From Saprospiraceae bacterium UBA6168 (lineage in GTDB: Bacteria > Bacteroidota > Bacteroidia > Chitinophagales > Saprospiraceae), in the NCBI GenBank assembly GCA_002435785.1, contig DIUC01000020.1:62001-126000 (forward strand): DNA of 64,000 nt, read 5' to 3'. Below the pieces are notes generated by a model. The model was not told the origin of the DNA and did not search any database. It was given only the letters and a program-made list of their open reading frames with translations. Shown here piece by piece: positions 24,664 through 33,876 of the stretch. Made by a program: the position numbers and the translations under genes. Each line of letters begins with the position of its first letter. Positions within the stretch are counted from its first letter, which is position 1.

Positions 24664-25932
24664 CTACTTGATGGCCGAAGGCATCACCTTCCCCGCCACC
24701 TCCCCAAACCCAATCCGAACCCCGTCCCGCTCGCCCCAGCCCCGCATCACCACGGTGTCCCCGTCGTTGATGAACTTCCGCTCCGAGCCGTCCGAGAGTT
24801 GAAGCGGTTTGGAGCCACGCCAGGTCAATTCCAGCATCGAGCCATAGCTGTCCGGTGTCGGGCCGCTGATGGTGCCGCTGGCGCAAAGGTCGCCGATGTT
24901 CATGTTGCAGCCGTTCACGGTGTGGTGCGCTAATTGCTGCACCATGTTCCAGTACATGTGCTTGAAATTGGAGCGGCAAACCACGGCGTTGGCGCCATTC
25001 TCAGCCTGTATTTCCACCTGCAGGTGCAGGTCGTAGTTCTTTTCCCCTTGAAATTGGAGGTAGGGCAACACGGGTGGGTCTTGCACCGGCCCTGCCACTC
25101 GGAACGGCTCCAGCGCATCCAGCATCACTACCCACGGGCTGGCCGTGGAGGCAAAGTTTTTTGCCAGAAATGGTCCCAGTGGCACATACTCCCAACTCTG
25201 GATGTCCCGTGCCGACCAGTCGTTGAAGAGCATCAACCCAAAAATATGGTCCTCAGCTTCGGCAATGCTGATGGGCTTGCCCATCGGGTTTGGTTTGCCC
25301 ACCACGAAGGCCATCTCCAGCTCAAAGTCCATCAGTTTCGTCGGGCCGAAAACGGGCTGCTCGGTGCCTTGCGGCAACGTCTGCCCACTGGGTCGGTGCA
25401 ACGGCGTACCCGACACCACGATGCTCGAAGCCCGACCGTGGTAGCCCACTGGCAGGTGCTTCCAGTTGGGCAACAGTGGGTTGTCCGGGCGGAACATGGA
25501 GCCGACGTTGGTGGCATGTTCCAGGCTGGAATAGAAGTCGGTGTAGTCGCCGATTTGGATGGGCAGCAGCAGTTCCACCTTGTCCATCGGGTGCAGGAAG
25601 TGCCAAGCGAGGTCTTTGGCCTCGTCGTTGCGCTCGTCGAGGAGGTCGGCGAGTCGGTCACGCAGTTGGCGAACCTTGGGCTTGCCGAGCGCCATCAGGT
25701 CGTTGAGATAGCGGTTGCTGTAAATCTCGTTGTCCAATTCCACATCATCGAGCAGGTCGAGGTAGTTCAGCACTGCCAAGTCCACCACGTTGTCGCCGAT
25801 GGCCGTGCAGAGCCGTGGCGAAGGGTTGCTCTTGGTGCGGAACACCCCAAAAGGGAGGTTCTGAATCGGGAAGTCACTGTCTGCGGGCACTTCCACCCAT
25901 GATTTACGGGTTGGGTCGTTTGCTTTTATCAT
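24664..25932 (-). CDS. fahA: Fumarylacetoacetase
   Basis: This 422-residue enzyme performs the last step of tyrosine and homogentisate breakdown, hydrolysing fumarylacetoacetate to fumarate and acetoacetate. The N-terminal SH3-like domain starts NLPFGVFRTKSN. Metal and active-site segments are seen: DYTDFYSSLEHATNVG (Asp, catalytic His), YHGRASSIVVSGTP, FELEMAFVVGKPN, LMLFNDWSARDIQSWEYVPLGPF and LCASGTISGP. Length matches the eukaryote-like family. The start was set at the ATG at 25932; the longer frame reads into a word-repeat tract. No other tyrosine-degradation gene is adjacent. Confidence 0.95.
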   Translation of the reverse strand: MIKANDPTRKSWVEVPADSDFPIQNLPFGVFRTKSNPSPRLCTAIGDNVVDLAVLNYLDLLDDVELDNEIYSNRYLNDLMALGKPKVRQLRDRLADLLDERNDEAKDLAWHFLHPMDKVELLLPIQIGDYTDFYSSLEHATNVGSMFRPDNPLLPNWKHLPVGYHGRASSIVVSGTPLHRPSGQTLPQGTEQPVFGPTKLMDFELEMAFVVGKPNPMGKPISIAEAEDHIFGLMLFNDWSARDIQSWEYVPLGPFLAKNFASTASPWVVMLDALEPFRVAGPVQDPPVLPYLQFQGEKNYDLHLQVEIQAENGANAVVCRSNFKHMYWNMVQQLAHHTVNGCNMNIGDLCASGTISGPTPDSYGSMLELTWRGSKPLQLSDGSERKFINDGDTVVMRGWGERDGVRIGFGEVAGKVMPSAIK

Positions 25933-25936
25933 GTGA

Positions 25937-26020
25937 TATTGTTGTATTGCTGTATTGCTGTATTGTTGAAATAGCGGGGTCTCCCCAAAACAATTCAACA
26001 ATATAGCAATTCAACAACCG
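25937..26020. repeat. Inverted word-repeat locus (TATTGCTG / CAATTCAACAATA)
   Basis: The left arm (25937-25969) iterates TATTGCTG / TATTGTTG. The right arm (25990-26018) iterates CAATTCAACAATATAG. It fits exactly between the fahA start and the stop of the secreted-protease gene (26023), with hardly any other sequence. Confidence 0.75.
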
Positions 26021-26022
26021 CT

Positions 26023-29000
26023 TTATTTTTCCAAAATCAATTTCTCTGTCAACACGGCGCTGCTACTCTTCAACCGGAGCAGGTAAACGCCGCTTGGCAG
26101 GTCAGTCAGGTCAAAAGTAGAAGACTTGCTGCCAATTTGCACCTGTTGGCGCTTCACCAAAATACCGTTCACGGAGAACAAGCTGGCATCCACGGCTTCA
26201 AAAGTTGGCTTTGAAAACTCGACGTTCACCATGCCCGTGGTCGGATTGGGCAAAACGCTGACGGTAAGGCCGTTCAACTCCGACACGTTGTTCACGGGCC
26301 AAGTGGTGAAGCTGAACGGTGCGGGCGTGGTGCCGCCGCAGTTGTTGAAGGCCGTCACCCGCCAGTAGTAAGCGGTGTTGACGTTGAGCGGCGAAGTTAA
26401 CGTGTAGTTCGTCTGAGGGATGGTCACGTCGTCAACAATATTGGTGAAATTGGCGTCGGTGGCCAATTGAAAATTGTAGCTCGTTGCACCAGCCACGGCG
26501 TTCCAGTCGAACGCGGTCAATACGTTCACAGCAGTGGCCGCATTTGCAGGAGCAACAAAAACAGGCGCAGCAGCTGGGGCGGTGATATTGAGGGTAAAGG
26601 TTTCCGTCACGTTGTGTGAGCCATCGTTGCCATTGATAGTCACAGTGTAGGAGCCGGGAGTAGCATTGGCCAATGTTATTAAAATAGGCTGCGTACTGCC
26701 CGCAGGTGCAGGGTTTTGTGGAAAACTGACAACCCCGCCTACAGGAAGTCCCGATGCGGAAAGTGTGACGCCGCCCGCCTCAAAGCAATCGCCGATGGAA
26801 AGGGAAATGGTGGTACTGCCCGTTCCGCAAGCAGTTGCTGAGGAAGGTGCATTGAACGCTAAATCGTCCAACGTGGTGAAGCTGTAAACGGTAGCCCCTG
26901 GCGTAAAGCCACAACTACCCGTTACGCCCACTGTCCAGTAATAGGTAGTACATGGAATGAGAAGCCCACTTGATGCGTAGGCTGGTTGTGTTGGGTTTGA
27001 TGTCCAAATTGGGTTTTGCATGTCAGGGTTGGTTGATACCGCAAACAGGTAAGAACTGCCCGTTGCCGACCACGAAAACACAGGGTTCACCGACACATTG
27101 TTTGCACCTGGCGCTGGCGCAATAGCAGTCGGGGCTTGCGGAGGCCCTTGCAAGTTCCACTGCACTGGCGAAGTGCCGCTTTGGTTTAGCCCATCCGTGG
27201 CCACCACGTCAAAGTTGAAGTTGCCAGCACTGCCCACGCCGCTTACGCTCACGCTCACTTGTGCCCCCGGCGTTGCAGGATTCGGGTCAAACGTTGCGAT
27301 AGCGCCCGGTGGCAAGTTCTCCGCCGTGAGCGTCACGCCAGTGGTGTCATCAAAGGCGGTGCCGAGCGAAAGGGTGAAGTTCAGGTCGGCACCCACGCAA
27401 CTGGTGAACGCGTTTGCCGAAGGCAAAACAGACAAGTCGTTCGGGATGGTGCTGCACAGGTCGAGTCCCCAACTGATGAGGGTGCCGCCATCCACGTTCG
27501 CATCGTCGTTCACGGTGAGCACCCAGTTGCCAGCGATTGGCTCGCCGTTGAAGCTGCTTAGGGCATTTTGAGGCTGAAAAATGCCGGCAATCGCGGGCGG
27601 GGTGCCGTTGCATTGGTTGAGCAGGTCGGCATTGGTGGCAGTTGCTTGGTCGTCGAGCGAAATGAGCATGTTGTCGGCGCTGCAATCACCGCCGCCGGGG
27701 TTTGCAAACAACACGATTGTCGTTCCCGAAGGGGAAGTCAACGCTACCCGCAGGTCGCCGACCCAAGTATGGTTGATGCTGAGGTTCGTCACGTTGATGT
27801 CGTCCACGAAGCCGCCGCCCGTGATGGTCAGCGTGGAGGTCACGGTTGGGGTGCCAGCACTGGGTATGACCACTGGCACATTGGTGGAAACCACCGGGGC
27901 GCAGGTGACGGCGCTAGTCTTGAAGCTGTGCGGAAGGACTGGCCAATCGCCGAGTCCGCACACGTTTTCGCCACGCACCCGCCAGAAATAGGTGGTGGTT
28001 TGTGCCAAAGAAATGGTTGGCGTGTAGCTCGCCACCGTCAGGTTGGATGCAGTCGCAATGATATTGGTAAACGCTGCGTCCGTGGCGATTTCAATCGTGT
28101 ACTTGGCTCCTGCGGTAGCGCTCCAAATGAAGTTCGGGGCGAGGCCAATGCCAGCAACCCCGTTTGCTGGGAAGACTGCGGCGGGTGGTGCGGGCGTTTG
28201 CGAAGCGATAAAAAGCGTCAGATTGGCACTATTGGAGGCCGTGCCGTCCGTGCCATGTAGTAGGAAGTTGTAGTTGCCTTCGGCAATGGCGACCGTGTTG
28301 CCAATCGTGAGCGTGGTGCTTCCGCCGGGTGCAACGGGGTTCATACCGAAGGTGGCCGTCAGCCCTGCGGGCAAATCGGGGATGGACAATGTCACGCTGT
28401 CCGTGAAGTTTGGACTGGCGGTGATGTTGTACACGACATCTGCCGGAGCGCAAATTGTCTGGTTGGCGGGACTGCCCTCTACAAAGAAGCTGCACTGCTG
28501 CTGCGAGCGGCCATCGAGCACGATGATGCCCGTGTTGTCGGGGTCGAGCCAATCCTTGAGGCGGTTGTTGGGTGCGCCGCCGCCCGTCCATGAGGAGTAG
28601 AACCAGCCGTAGGAATCGAGCGAGTTGTTGCCGCAAGCGGCAAAACCCCCGTGCAGTTGGCCGACCACCCGCTTCTGGCGGTTGAACAGCGGCGAGCCGG
28701 ACGAGCCGCCCTCGGTGGTGCCGATGTCCCAATCTGGTACGGTGATATGGTTGCCATTGGGGTTGGGGGTGGAGCCGTTGTAGTCGGCCACGAAGGTCGG
28801 CTGGAACTCAAAGCTGATGCGCTTTTCGTCGGTGTTGGGGTGGTGGATGGCGATGACCGTGTCTGTGGGCGCAAAGTTCTCAGCACTCCAGCCAGCAAAG
28901 AAGGCATTGGCGGTAGGGGAAACGGGGTCGTCGAGTTCGACGAGGGTGAAGTCGGAACTGGCGAGATTGGCCCGGTGGTAAGCTCCCGTGTTGAAGTTGT

Positions 29001-29850
29001 TGAGTTGGCCGTTGCCGTTGCCACCACTGGCGGGTGAGTTGGGCTGACGGCAAGTGCTATTTTGGAAGTTCCAGTAGGTAACGAGCGAGGGGGCCTGCCC
29101 GGCCGTGATGCCACAGTGGTTGGCGGTCATGAAGTAAGGTGTGCAGTCCTGACGGGCGTTGTTTACCAAAAATCCCGTGCAAAACGTGACGCCACCCGTG
29201 CTTATGACGGCCACCGATTGGATGATGTCACGGTAGGCATCCACGATTGCCCAGCCGTCGGCGGCGCCGCAAATCACGTCGAGGTTGCAGGAGCCGGAAG
29301 CCATGTCGGCGAAGCCGATGAAGTCGTGGTTGACATACTTGAGTTGGAGTTGCAGCGCCGACTGGCTGTGGGCAGGCACTTGTACCTCCAACACCAGTTC
29401 CTCACCGGGAAAGATGGGCGTCCAAAGCTGCTCGTGCTCCTCGTTGTCGGCGGGAGAGAAAGGTCCCATCACCGTCTGGTAATCGGGGGAGTACAGTACC
29501 AGCGAGCCGCCTGCGGGCATTAGGTACTTTGTGAAGCCGAGGTTGATGGACTTGGCACCGTTGGAGCGGATTCGCAGCCGCCAGAGAGCTTTTCCGTTGG
29601 CCAACTGCTCCCAGTGTCCGTGCGTGGCCGGGCTTACGCTCACTTCGATTGGCTCGGCGAATTTTGGGGCGATGCCGGGGGCACGACGCCCCATCTCGGC
29701 AGCAAGGAGTGCCGCATTGTCGAGGTGCGGCATTTGGGCCACTGGTACTTCGATGAGTGGGGTCTTGGCTTGTGTTATTCTTGGGTCAGTTTGAGCGGAA
29801 AGGGCGAGGCTAAAAAGCCCTGTGAGCAGGAGTGCGGTCAGCTTTTTCAT
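26023..29850 (-). CDS. Secreted trypsin-like serine protease with P-domain, FN3-like domains and T9SS type A sorting domain
   Basis: This is a 1275-residue protein with a signal peptide MKKLTALLLTGLFSLALSA. A propeptide-like beta region (about 50-185) is followed by a lysyl-endopeptidase-like trypsin fold (about 195-450). The triad is visible as TANHCG (His about 245), SSDFTLVELD (Asp about 300) and GGSSGSPLF (Ser about 384). After it come repeated Ig/FN3-like modules and a proprotein-convertase-type P-domain (about 650-800, SINHTWVGDLRVALTSPSGT). The last ~80 residues are a type IX sorting domain (VLPNPTTGMVNVEF ... DLPSGVYLLRLKSS ... KLILEK), directing export through the T9SS. The start is the ATG before the signal peptide. 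The stop abuts a word-repeat tract. Confidence 0.92.
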   Translation of the reverse strand: MKKLTALLLTGLFSLALSAQTDPRITQAKTPLIEVPVAQMPHLDNAALLAAEMGRRAPGIAPKFAEPIEVSVSPATHGHWEQLANGKALWRLRIRSNGAKSINLGFTKYLMPAGGSLVLYSPDYQTVMGPFSPADNEEHEQLWTPIFPGEELVLEVQVPAHSQSALQLQLKYVNHDFIGFADMASGSCNLDVICGAADGWAIVDAYRDIIQSVAVISTGGVTFCTGFLVNNARQDCTPYFMTANHCGITAGQAPSLVTYWNFQNSTCRQPNSPASGGNGNGQLNNFNTGAYHRANLASSDFTLVELDDPVSPTANAFFAGWSAENFAPTDTVIAIHHPNTDEKRISFEFQPTFVADYNGSTPNPNGNHITVPDWDIGTTEGGSSGSPLFNRQKRVVGQLHGGFAACGNNSLDSYGWFYSSWTGGGAPNNRLKDWLDPDNTGIIVLDGRSQQQCSFFVEGSPANQTICAPADVVYNITASPNFTDSVTLSIPDLPAGLTATFGMNPVAPGGSTTLTIGNTVAIAEGNYNFLLHGTDGTASNSANLTLFIASQTPAPPAAVFPANGVAGIGLAPNFIWSATAGAKYTIEIATDAAFTNIIATASNLTVASYTPTISLAQTTTYFWRVRGENVCGLGDWPVLPHSFKTSAVTCAPVVSTNVPVVIPSAGTPTVTSTLTITGGGFVDDINVTNLSINHTWVGDLRVALTSPSGTTIVLFANPGGGDCSADNMLISLDDQATATNADLLNQCNGTPPAIAGIFQPQNALSSFNGEPIAGNWVLTVNDDANVDGGTLISWGLDLCSTIPNDLSVLPSANAFTSCVGADLNFTLSLGTAFDDTTGVTLTAENLPPGAIATFDPNPATPGAQVSVSVSGVGSAGNFNFDVVATDGLNQSGTSPVQWNLQGPPQAPTAIAPAPGANNVSVNPVFSWSATGSSYLFAVSTNPDMQNPIWTSNPTQPAYASSGLLIPCTTYYWTVGVTGSCGFTPGATVYSFTTLDDLAFNAPSSATACGTGSTTISLSIGDCFEAGGVTLSASGLPVGGVVSFPQNPAPAGSTQPILITLANATPGSYTVTINGNDGSHNVTETFTLNITAPAAAPVFVAPANAATAVNVLTAFDWNAVAGATSYNFQLATDANFTNIVDDVTIPQTNYTLTSPLNVNTAYYWRVTAFNNCGGTTPAPFSFTTWPVNNVSELNGLTVSVLPNPTTGMVNVEFSKPTFEAVDASLFSVNGILVKRQQVQIGSKSSTFDLTDLPSGVYLLRLKSSSAVLTEKLILEK

Positions 29851-29880
29851 ACGGCAATTCAAGTTAACGTTGATTGCGGA

Positions 29881-29888
29881 CAAAGGTA
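29881..29888 (-). promoter_or_regulatory. Candidate -7 box of the secreted protease gene
   Basis: On the minus strand this reads TACCTTTG, 30 bp before the ATG. No clear -33 element. Confidence 0.4.
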
Positions 29889-30011
29889 GCGTTTCGGATG
29901 GGAAATGGAAGTTGGAAAACGAAACGACTATGGACTTATGCCCACTAACAGTCTTTCTAAATGATTTTGAAAATACGGCCACCCCGCCGTGCCGAGTGTG
30001 TGCCGGATTCC

Positions 30012-30680
30012 TCATTTCGATTTCTGCAAGAACAAGTTCTCGCAGACCTTGTGTGAAAGGGTTATTTCTGTGCCGTCGTTGAGGGCAATTTTCATGGAGC
30101 CGTCGTAATCAAAGCGCTCCAACACCCGGAGGTTCGTGCCAAGCGAAAGCTGCATTTTGTCGAGGTACTGGAGAAATGTGGCAGTGGATTCCTGAACGCC
30201 AACCACCACGGCTTGGTCGCCGGGGTCGAGGGAAGAAAGCAGCACTTGTTTGCGCATGGCCATTTTTCCGCTGGCATCGGGTATGGGGTCGCCGTGCGGG
30301 TCGAACTGTGGGCGTTCCAGGTAAACATCGAGGCGCTCCACCAGTTCGTCGGATTGGACGTGTTCAAGTTGTTCGGCGATGTCGTGTACTTTGTCCCATG
30401 AGAAGTGGAGCATTTTTACCAAAAAAACCTCCCAGAGCCGATGCTTGCGAACGAGGTTGGTGGCCAGTTCGCTCCCCCTTTCGCTCAAAATGACTCCCCG
30501 GTGTTTTTCGTAATGCAGTAGCCCCTTTGCCGACAAACGTTTGAGCATATCCGTCACGGAGGCTGCAGAGGTGCTCATCATTGCAGCTATGGCATTGGTG
30601 CTGGCGGACTTGTCGTCGTTTTCGGTGATTTTGAAAACTGCTTTCAAATAGTTTTCCTCTGCTTGTGTGAGTACGTCCAT
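30012..30680 (-). CDS. DtxR/MntR-family metal-dependent transcriptional repressor
   Basis: This 222-residue regulator binds DNA when loaded with Fe2+ or Mn2+. An N-terminal winged helix (about 1-65; EENYLKAVFKI, SAASVTDMLKRLSAKGLL, YEKHRGVILSERG) is followed by the dimerisation and metal domain (about 70-140; HRLWEVFLVKML, HDIAEQLEHVQSDELVERLD; metal-ligand His and Glu present). A C-terminal SH3/FeoA-like domain runs from about 150-220. A perfect palindrome overlaps its own promoter, and a near-copy lies on the feoAB promoter, so autoregulation and control of ferrous iron uptake are likely. Iron versus manganese specificity cannot be told from sequence. The gene lies upstream of the secreted-protease gene on the same strand but with its own control region. 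Confidence 0.9.
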   Translation of the reverse strand: MDVLTQAEENYLKAVFKITENDDKSASTNAIAAMMSTSAASVTDMLKRLSAKGLLHYEKHRGVILSERGSELATNLVRKHRLWEVFLVKMLHFSWDKVHDIAEQLEHVQSDELVERLDVYLERPQFDPHGDPIPDASGKMAMRKQVLLSSLDPGDQAVVVGVQESTATFLQYLDKMQLSLGTNLRVLERFDYDGSMKIALNDGTEITLSHKVCENLFLQKSK

Positions 30681-30701
30681 CTTTGAAAATTAATTTGGAT
30701 G

Positions 30702-30732
30702 CAAATCTATCCTAATTTTAGGCAAGCCTAAA
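30702..30732 (-). promoter_or_regulatory. Promoter and DtxR-type operator of the metal regulator gene
   Basis: A 16-bp perfect palindrome TTTAGGCAAGCCTAAA lies at 30717-30732. The minus-strand -7 box TAGATTTG is at 30702-30709, 22 bp from the ATG. The palindrome covers the spacer and -33 area, a classic repressor position. It resembles DtxR/IdeR/MntR-family boxes (TTAGG-n-CCTAA). Confidence 0.8.
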
Positions 30733-30803
30733 TATTGCCCTGTAAAACTCCTTTCAAACCCGGTTAGGCTGGCAAAATGGAGCGGGTTGGAGTGGCGGCC
30801 ACG

Positions 30804-30840
30804 AAAAAAGGCAACGAAGCGGATGCCTCATTGCCTTTTT
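30804..30840 (-). terminator. Terminator after the gene ending at 30867
   Basis: The 10-bp arms AAAAAGGCAA and TTGCCTTTTT with a 16-nt loop end in a T run on the minus strand. It lies 26 bp past the stop codon of the minus-strand gene. Confidence 0.7.
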
Positions 30841-30866
30841 GTATATTGAGAAGATGCAAAGGATGG

Positions 30867-31616
30867 TTAATCATCTCCACCCTCACCATCAACTTCTTTC
30901 AAAGTCTGTATTTTATTGAGCAACTGTTGTGCCCGCAGGAGGAAGTCGGTGCGAAACTCATAAAATTCGTTGTGAATCATCAGCAGACGGGCTGCATCCC
31001 AAGCTGCGGACATTGGATGTAATTGTTTGGCGGCAATCGGGTGCAACCAATACTCCAAGTTGTTGGAGCGAAGGTAGGACCCGTCCATGTCGTAACCGGT
31101 GATGACGGAAAGTTTGTTCAGCGAAAACAGATAGTCTGTTTCCTTGTTAAGCTCCTTTTGAAGGTCAACGATTTCTATTCGCCCAAAGCGCACACCAGCC
31201 CTTTCGCAAAGGAATATGTCACGACGGCCATCGAAAGTGATGATGGTGTCAATCTGGTATTTCCGCATGGAGTCGAACAAGAACTTCTTCACCCGGCTGT
31301 GTACTGGCCTAAGCTGCTTGAAGGAGAACTGTAACGCCCGCTTGTCAACATGGAACTCTTCCAAAAATGGCCTTGTGCGCCCAGTGCGCATGTTTACGAC
31401 CACTTTGTTGCGACCCACGGTATGGCCCAGTTCATTGGTCTTGGAATAGACGCTGACGTAGTCCACATCGGCGTTGTTTACCCAAGTGTCCAGGAAGATT
31501 TTTTTGGAACGGCCTTCAAACACGAGAAGTGCCACCTCGGCGATGACAAAGAAGTTGGGAAACCCTCCGTAGATGTTGCCGTATTTTAGCTCTAGAAATG
31601 CAATGTTGTTATCCAC
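30867..31616 (-). CDS. Protein of unknown function with a possible degenerate exonuclease (RNase H-like) fold
   Basis: This 249-residue soluble protein has no signal. The pattern is reminiscent of DEDDh 3'-5' exonucleases: an N-terminal strand with a Glu (AFLELKYG), a central IDTIITFDGRRDIFLCERAG segment (strand followed by Asp), and HPMSAAWDAARLL near residue 205, matching HxxxAxxDA of Exo III. The Asp expected before the first Glu is replaced by a hydrophobic residue, so catalysis is doubtful. This is an inference from motif spacing, not a firm assignment. The gene has its own promoter and terminator, so it forms a one-gene unit. Confidence 0.55.
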   Translation of the reverse strand: MDNNIAFLELKYGNIYGGFPNFFVIAEVALLVFEGRSKKIFLDTWVNNADVDYVSVYSKTNELGHTVGRNKVVVNMRTGRTRPFLEEFHVDKRALQFSFKQLRPVHSRVKKFLFDSMRKYQIDTIITFDGRRDIFLCERAGVRFGRIEIVDLQKELNKETDYLFSLNKLSVITGYDMDGSYLRSNNLEYWLHPIAAKQLHPMSAAWDAARLLMIHNEFYEFRTDFLLRAQQLLNKIQTLKEVDGEGGDD

Positions 31617-31687
31617 GTTTGATAGTGTTGTTTTGGGAAAAAGGTTTTAGAAATAGTTGAGTTGATTGGTTTTTCCGAAAGCAAGGC

Positions 31688-31715
31688 CAAATTTATGAAA
31701 AATGCCAACAAACAA
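31688..31715 (-). promoter_or_regulatory. Promoter of the exonuclease-like gene
   Basis: On the minus strand a TTG (31713-31715) lies 17 nt before TAAATTTG (31688-31695), a full -33/-7 match about 72 bp upstream of the ATG. Confidence 0.6.
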
Positions 31716-31778
31716 GCCCTTATTTGTATTACAAATTTTGGTAGCTTGATTAATGTGCCGTTTTTTCCTGCTACGTTT

Positions 31779-32879
31779 TCAAAGAAGGAACTTTCCCCCT
31801 TCGTAAATCTTTTCGCCGTCGGCGAAAATCTGCCCACCATCCTTCATGTCGGCAATCATGTCCCAATGAATGGATGACTGGTTCTTGCCGCCAGTCTGCA
31901 AGTATGACTGCCCGATGGCCATATGGATAGTTCCGCCGATTTTTTCATCGAACAAGATATTTTTCGTGAAACGGTCAATCTGGTAATTTGTTCCAATGGC
32001 CGCCTCGCCAAAATGCCTTGACCCAGCCACATTTGCAAACACATCGTCCAGCAGGTTTTTTCCCTGCTTGGCCTCCCATTTTTCCACCCTCCCGTCCTTC
32101 ACCCAAAGGGTCACTCCCTCCACCAATTGGCCAGCGTACACAATGGGGTAGGTGAAATGTACCGTGCCGTTCACGCTGTCTTCCACTGGCGAGGTGTAAA
32201 CTTCGCCACTCGGCATGTTCGTCTGCCCGTCAGAGTTTATCCACGTGCGGCCCTTGGTCGAAAACTGGATGTCAATGCCTTCGCCCACGTAGCGCACCAT
32301 TTCTTTTTTGTTCAAAAAATCCACGATATGCTGTTGCGACCTGCGCACTTCGAGCCAAGCTGCGGAGGGGTCTGCTTCGTAAAGGCGGCAAGCGCCGAAC
32401 ACGAACTGCTCGTATTCTTCCAGCGACATTCCCGCTTCTTGCGCATTGGCCAAAGTAGGGTACTGGCAAAGGTTCCGTTTCAAAGAGCGGGTGGCGGTGC
32501 GCTCGAAGTAGGTTTTGTTCAAACCTTTCATTGCTTCCCGTCGGATGGCCGTTCTGCTGGGGTCAATGTTTTGGTCTTCCCGCAAATTGAACGGGGCCAT
32601 TATATTAAGGTAGCAATCAAACTCCTCCATGGCTTGCTTATAGACTGGCGAAACGTACTTTAGTTGCGCCTCGCTGGCTTCTGCGTACAAGATTCGGCCC
32701 TTCTCCCGAAAGGTCAAGTCCACCTCCACGATGGCGCCCGCCCGCAGTGCCTCCCGCCAAACCTCCCGTACCAGCGGTTCGGCCAGCGTGGTCGAGGCCA
32801 CGTAAAGCCGCTCCCCTTCCTGGATACTGAGGCAGTATCGGACGAGCAGTTGTGCATATTTCACGAGTATCGAATCCAT
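31779..32879 (-). CDS. M29-family metallo-aminopeptidase
   Basis: This 366-residue cytoplasmic aminopeptidase of the thermophilic AmpS/PepS type removes N-terminal residues. The metal-binding residues of the family are in sight: Glu in NMPSGEVYTSP (about 220), Glu in RHFGEAAIGTN (about 290), His in GTIHMAIGQSY (about 315), and His/Asp in SSIHWDMIADM (about 340). Length is slightly short of the usual ~400. It has no signal peptide. A gap of 346 bp separates it from the next gene. Confidence 0.9.
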   Translation of the reverse strand: MDSILVKYAQLLVRYCLSIQEGERLYVASTTLAEPLVREVWREALRAGAIVEVDLTFREKGRILYAEASEAQLKYVSPVYKQAMEEFDCYLNIMAPFNLREDQNIDPSRTAIRREAMKGLNKTYFERTATRSLKRNLCQYPTLANAQEAGMSLEEYEQFVFGACRLYEADPSAAWLEVRRSQQHIVDFLNKKEMVRYVGEGIDIQFSTKGRTWINSDGQTNMPSGEVYTSPVEDSVNGTVHFTYPIVYAGQLVEGVTLWVKDGRVEKWEAKQGKNLLDDVFANVAGSRHFGEAAIGTNYQIDRFTKNILFDEKIGGTIHMAIGQSYLQTGGKNQSSIHWDMIADMKDGGQIFADGEKIYEGGKFLL

Positions 32880-33225
32880 GGCAATAAATAAGCTGAGAAG
32901 TCTTCCATCTGATTTCGGCGGGTTGAGCGAAGCGCAAATATCAAAAAAATTGGTTCACCAAAAAATTACCGGGTGAAAATCATTGGCCCAGCCGCCAATG
33001 TTGCCATTTTGTTCAGCTAAAGATAAACTATCGCAAAATATTCAGCTATGAAAACTTTAACATGCAGCATCGGCCAGTGGCGGGAAGCGGATTCGCAACG
33101 GCTCCACCAGCATCCATTTTAAAAACTGAGTCGCAGCAGGCCATTCGGGCACACATACCGCTCGTGATATCAGAAAGCGATTTGGTGGATTATGCATTTG
33201 ATGAAAAATAAAGAAGGGCGAAAGG
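32880..33225. other. Intergenic region between the M29 aminopeptidase and deacetylase genes
   Basis: This 346-bp region has no clear promoter pair or hairpin. It contains only the low-confidence small frame at 33062-33211. Confidence 0.5.
33062..33211 (+). CDS. Possible small protein, unrecognised
   Basis: An ATG-initiated frame of 49 codons lies within the 346-bp gap at 32880-33225. It starts MQHRPVAGSG, and its C-terminal half (IRAHIPLVISESDLVDYAFD) has protein-like, amphipathic character. There is no recognised family or promoter. It could be a gene remnant. The rest of the gap shows no features. Confidence 0.2.
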   Translation: MQHRPVAGSGFATAPPASILKTESQQAIRAHIPLVISESDLVDYAFDEK

Positions 33226-33876
33226 TCATGCTACCGATGCCAAAAGCAACTCATCTGCCCGTTCCTCCTCCAAATGGCTGAAGCGGAACCCTTTTTCCGA
33301 AAAATGTGCCAGCACTTTTGGCAGCACGTGCTGCAATTTCTCCCAAGCCTTGAGGCTATCGTGAAAAACGATGATGGAACCTTTTTTTGCATTGCTCAAC
33401 ACATTGTCGAGGCATTGTTCAGCGCTGATTTCCGGGTCGAAGTCGCCACTGAGCACGTCCCACATCACGATGCGGTAGTGCCGCTGCAAAAATTCGCCCT
33501 GGCGGGGCTTCATCCTGCCATAAGGCGGGCGAAATAGGCTCGACCTAAGTTCATGTGCACAACGGCGCACGTTGAGGAAATACTGCACGTTGTCGGTCAG
33601 CCAGCCGTTGAGGTGGTTGTAGGTATGGTTGCCGATGGCATGGCCTGCCCTTTTGACCATTTCCAGTACATCGGGGTGTTTGCGCACGTTGTCGCCGACG
33701 CAAAAGAACGTTGCCTTGGCGTTGTGCTGCGCAAGTAGGTCGAGTACCCAAGGGGTCACTTCAGGGATGGGGCCGTCGTCGAAAGTAAGGTGGATGACTT
33801 TCTCGTCCGTTGGGACTCGCCAAGTGAAGTTTGGAAAGAGCTTCTGGATAAACTGGGGGGTTTTTACCAAATACAT
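33226..33876 (-). CDS. Polysaccharide deacetylase (NodB/CE4 family)
   Basis: This 216-residue CE4 esterase-like enzyme would remove N- or O-acetyl groups from a glycan such as peptidoglycan or chitin-like polymer. The first motif is LTFDDGP (catalytic Asp and metal Asp). The second is GNHTYNHL (HxxxH metal ligands). The third is SLFRPPYGRMKP, and later comes VMWDVLSGDFDP. A conserved late His appears in IIVFHDSLKA. No signal peptide is evident, though the short N-terminus is mildly hydrophobic. The ATG at 33876 is preferred over a TTG 20 codons upstream. Confidence 0.9.
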   Translation of the reverse strand: MYLVKTPQFIQKLFPNFTWRVPTDEKVIHLTFDDGPIPEVTPWVLDLLAQHNAKATFFCVGDNVRKHPDVLEMVKRAGHAIGNHTYNHLNGWLTDNVQYFLNVRRCAHELRSSLFRPPYGRMKPRQGEFLQRHYRIVMWDVLSGDFDPEISAEQCLDNVLSNAKKGSIIVFHDSLKAWEKLQHVLPKVLAHFSEKGFRFSHLEEERADELLLASVA

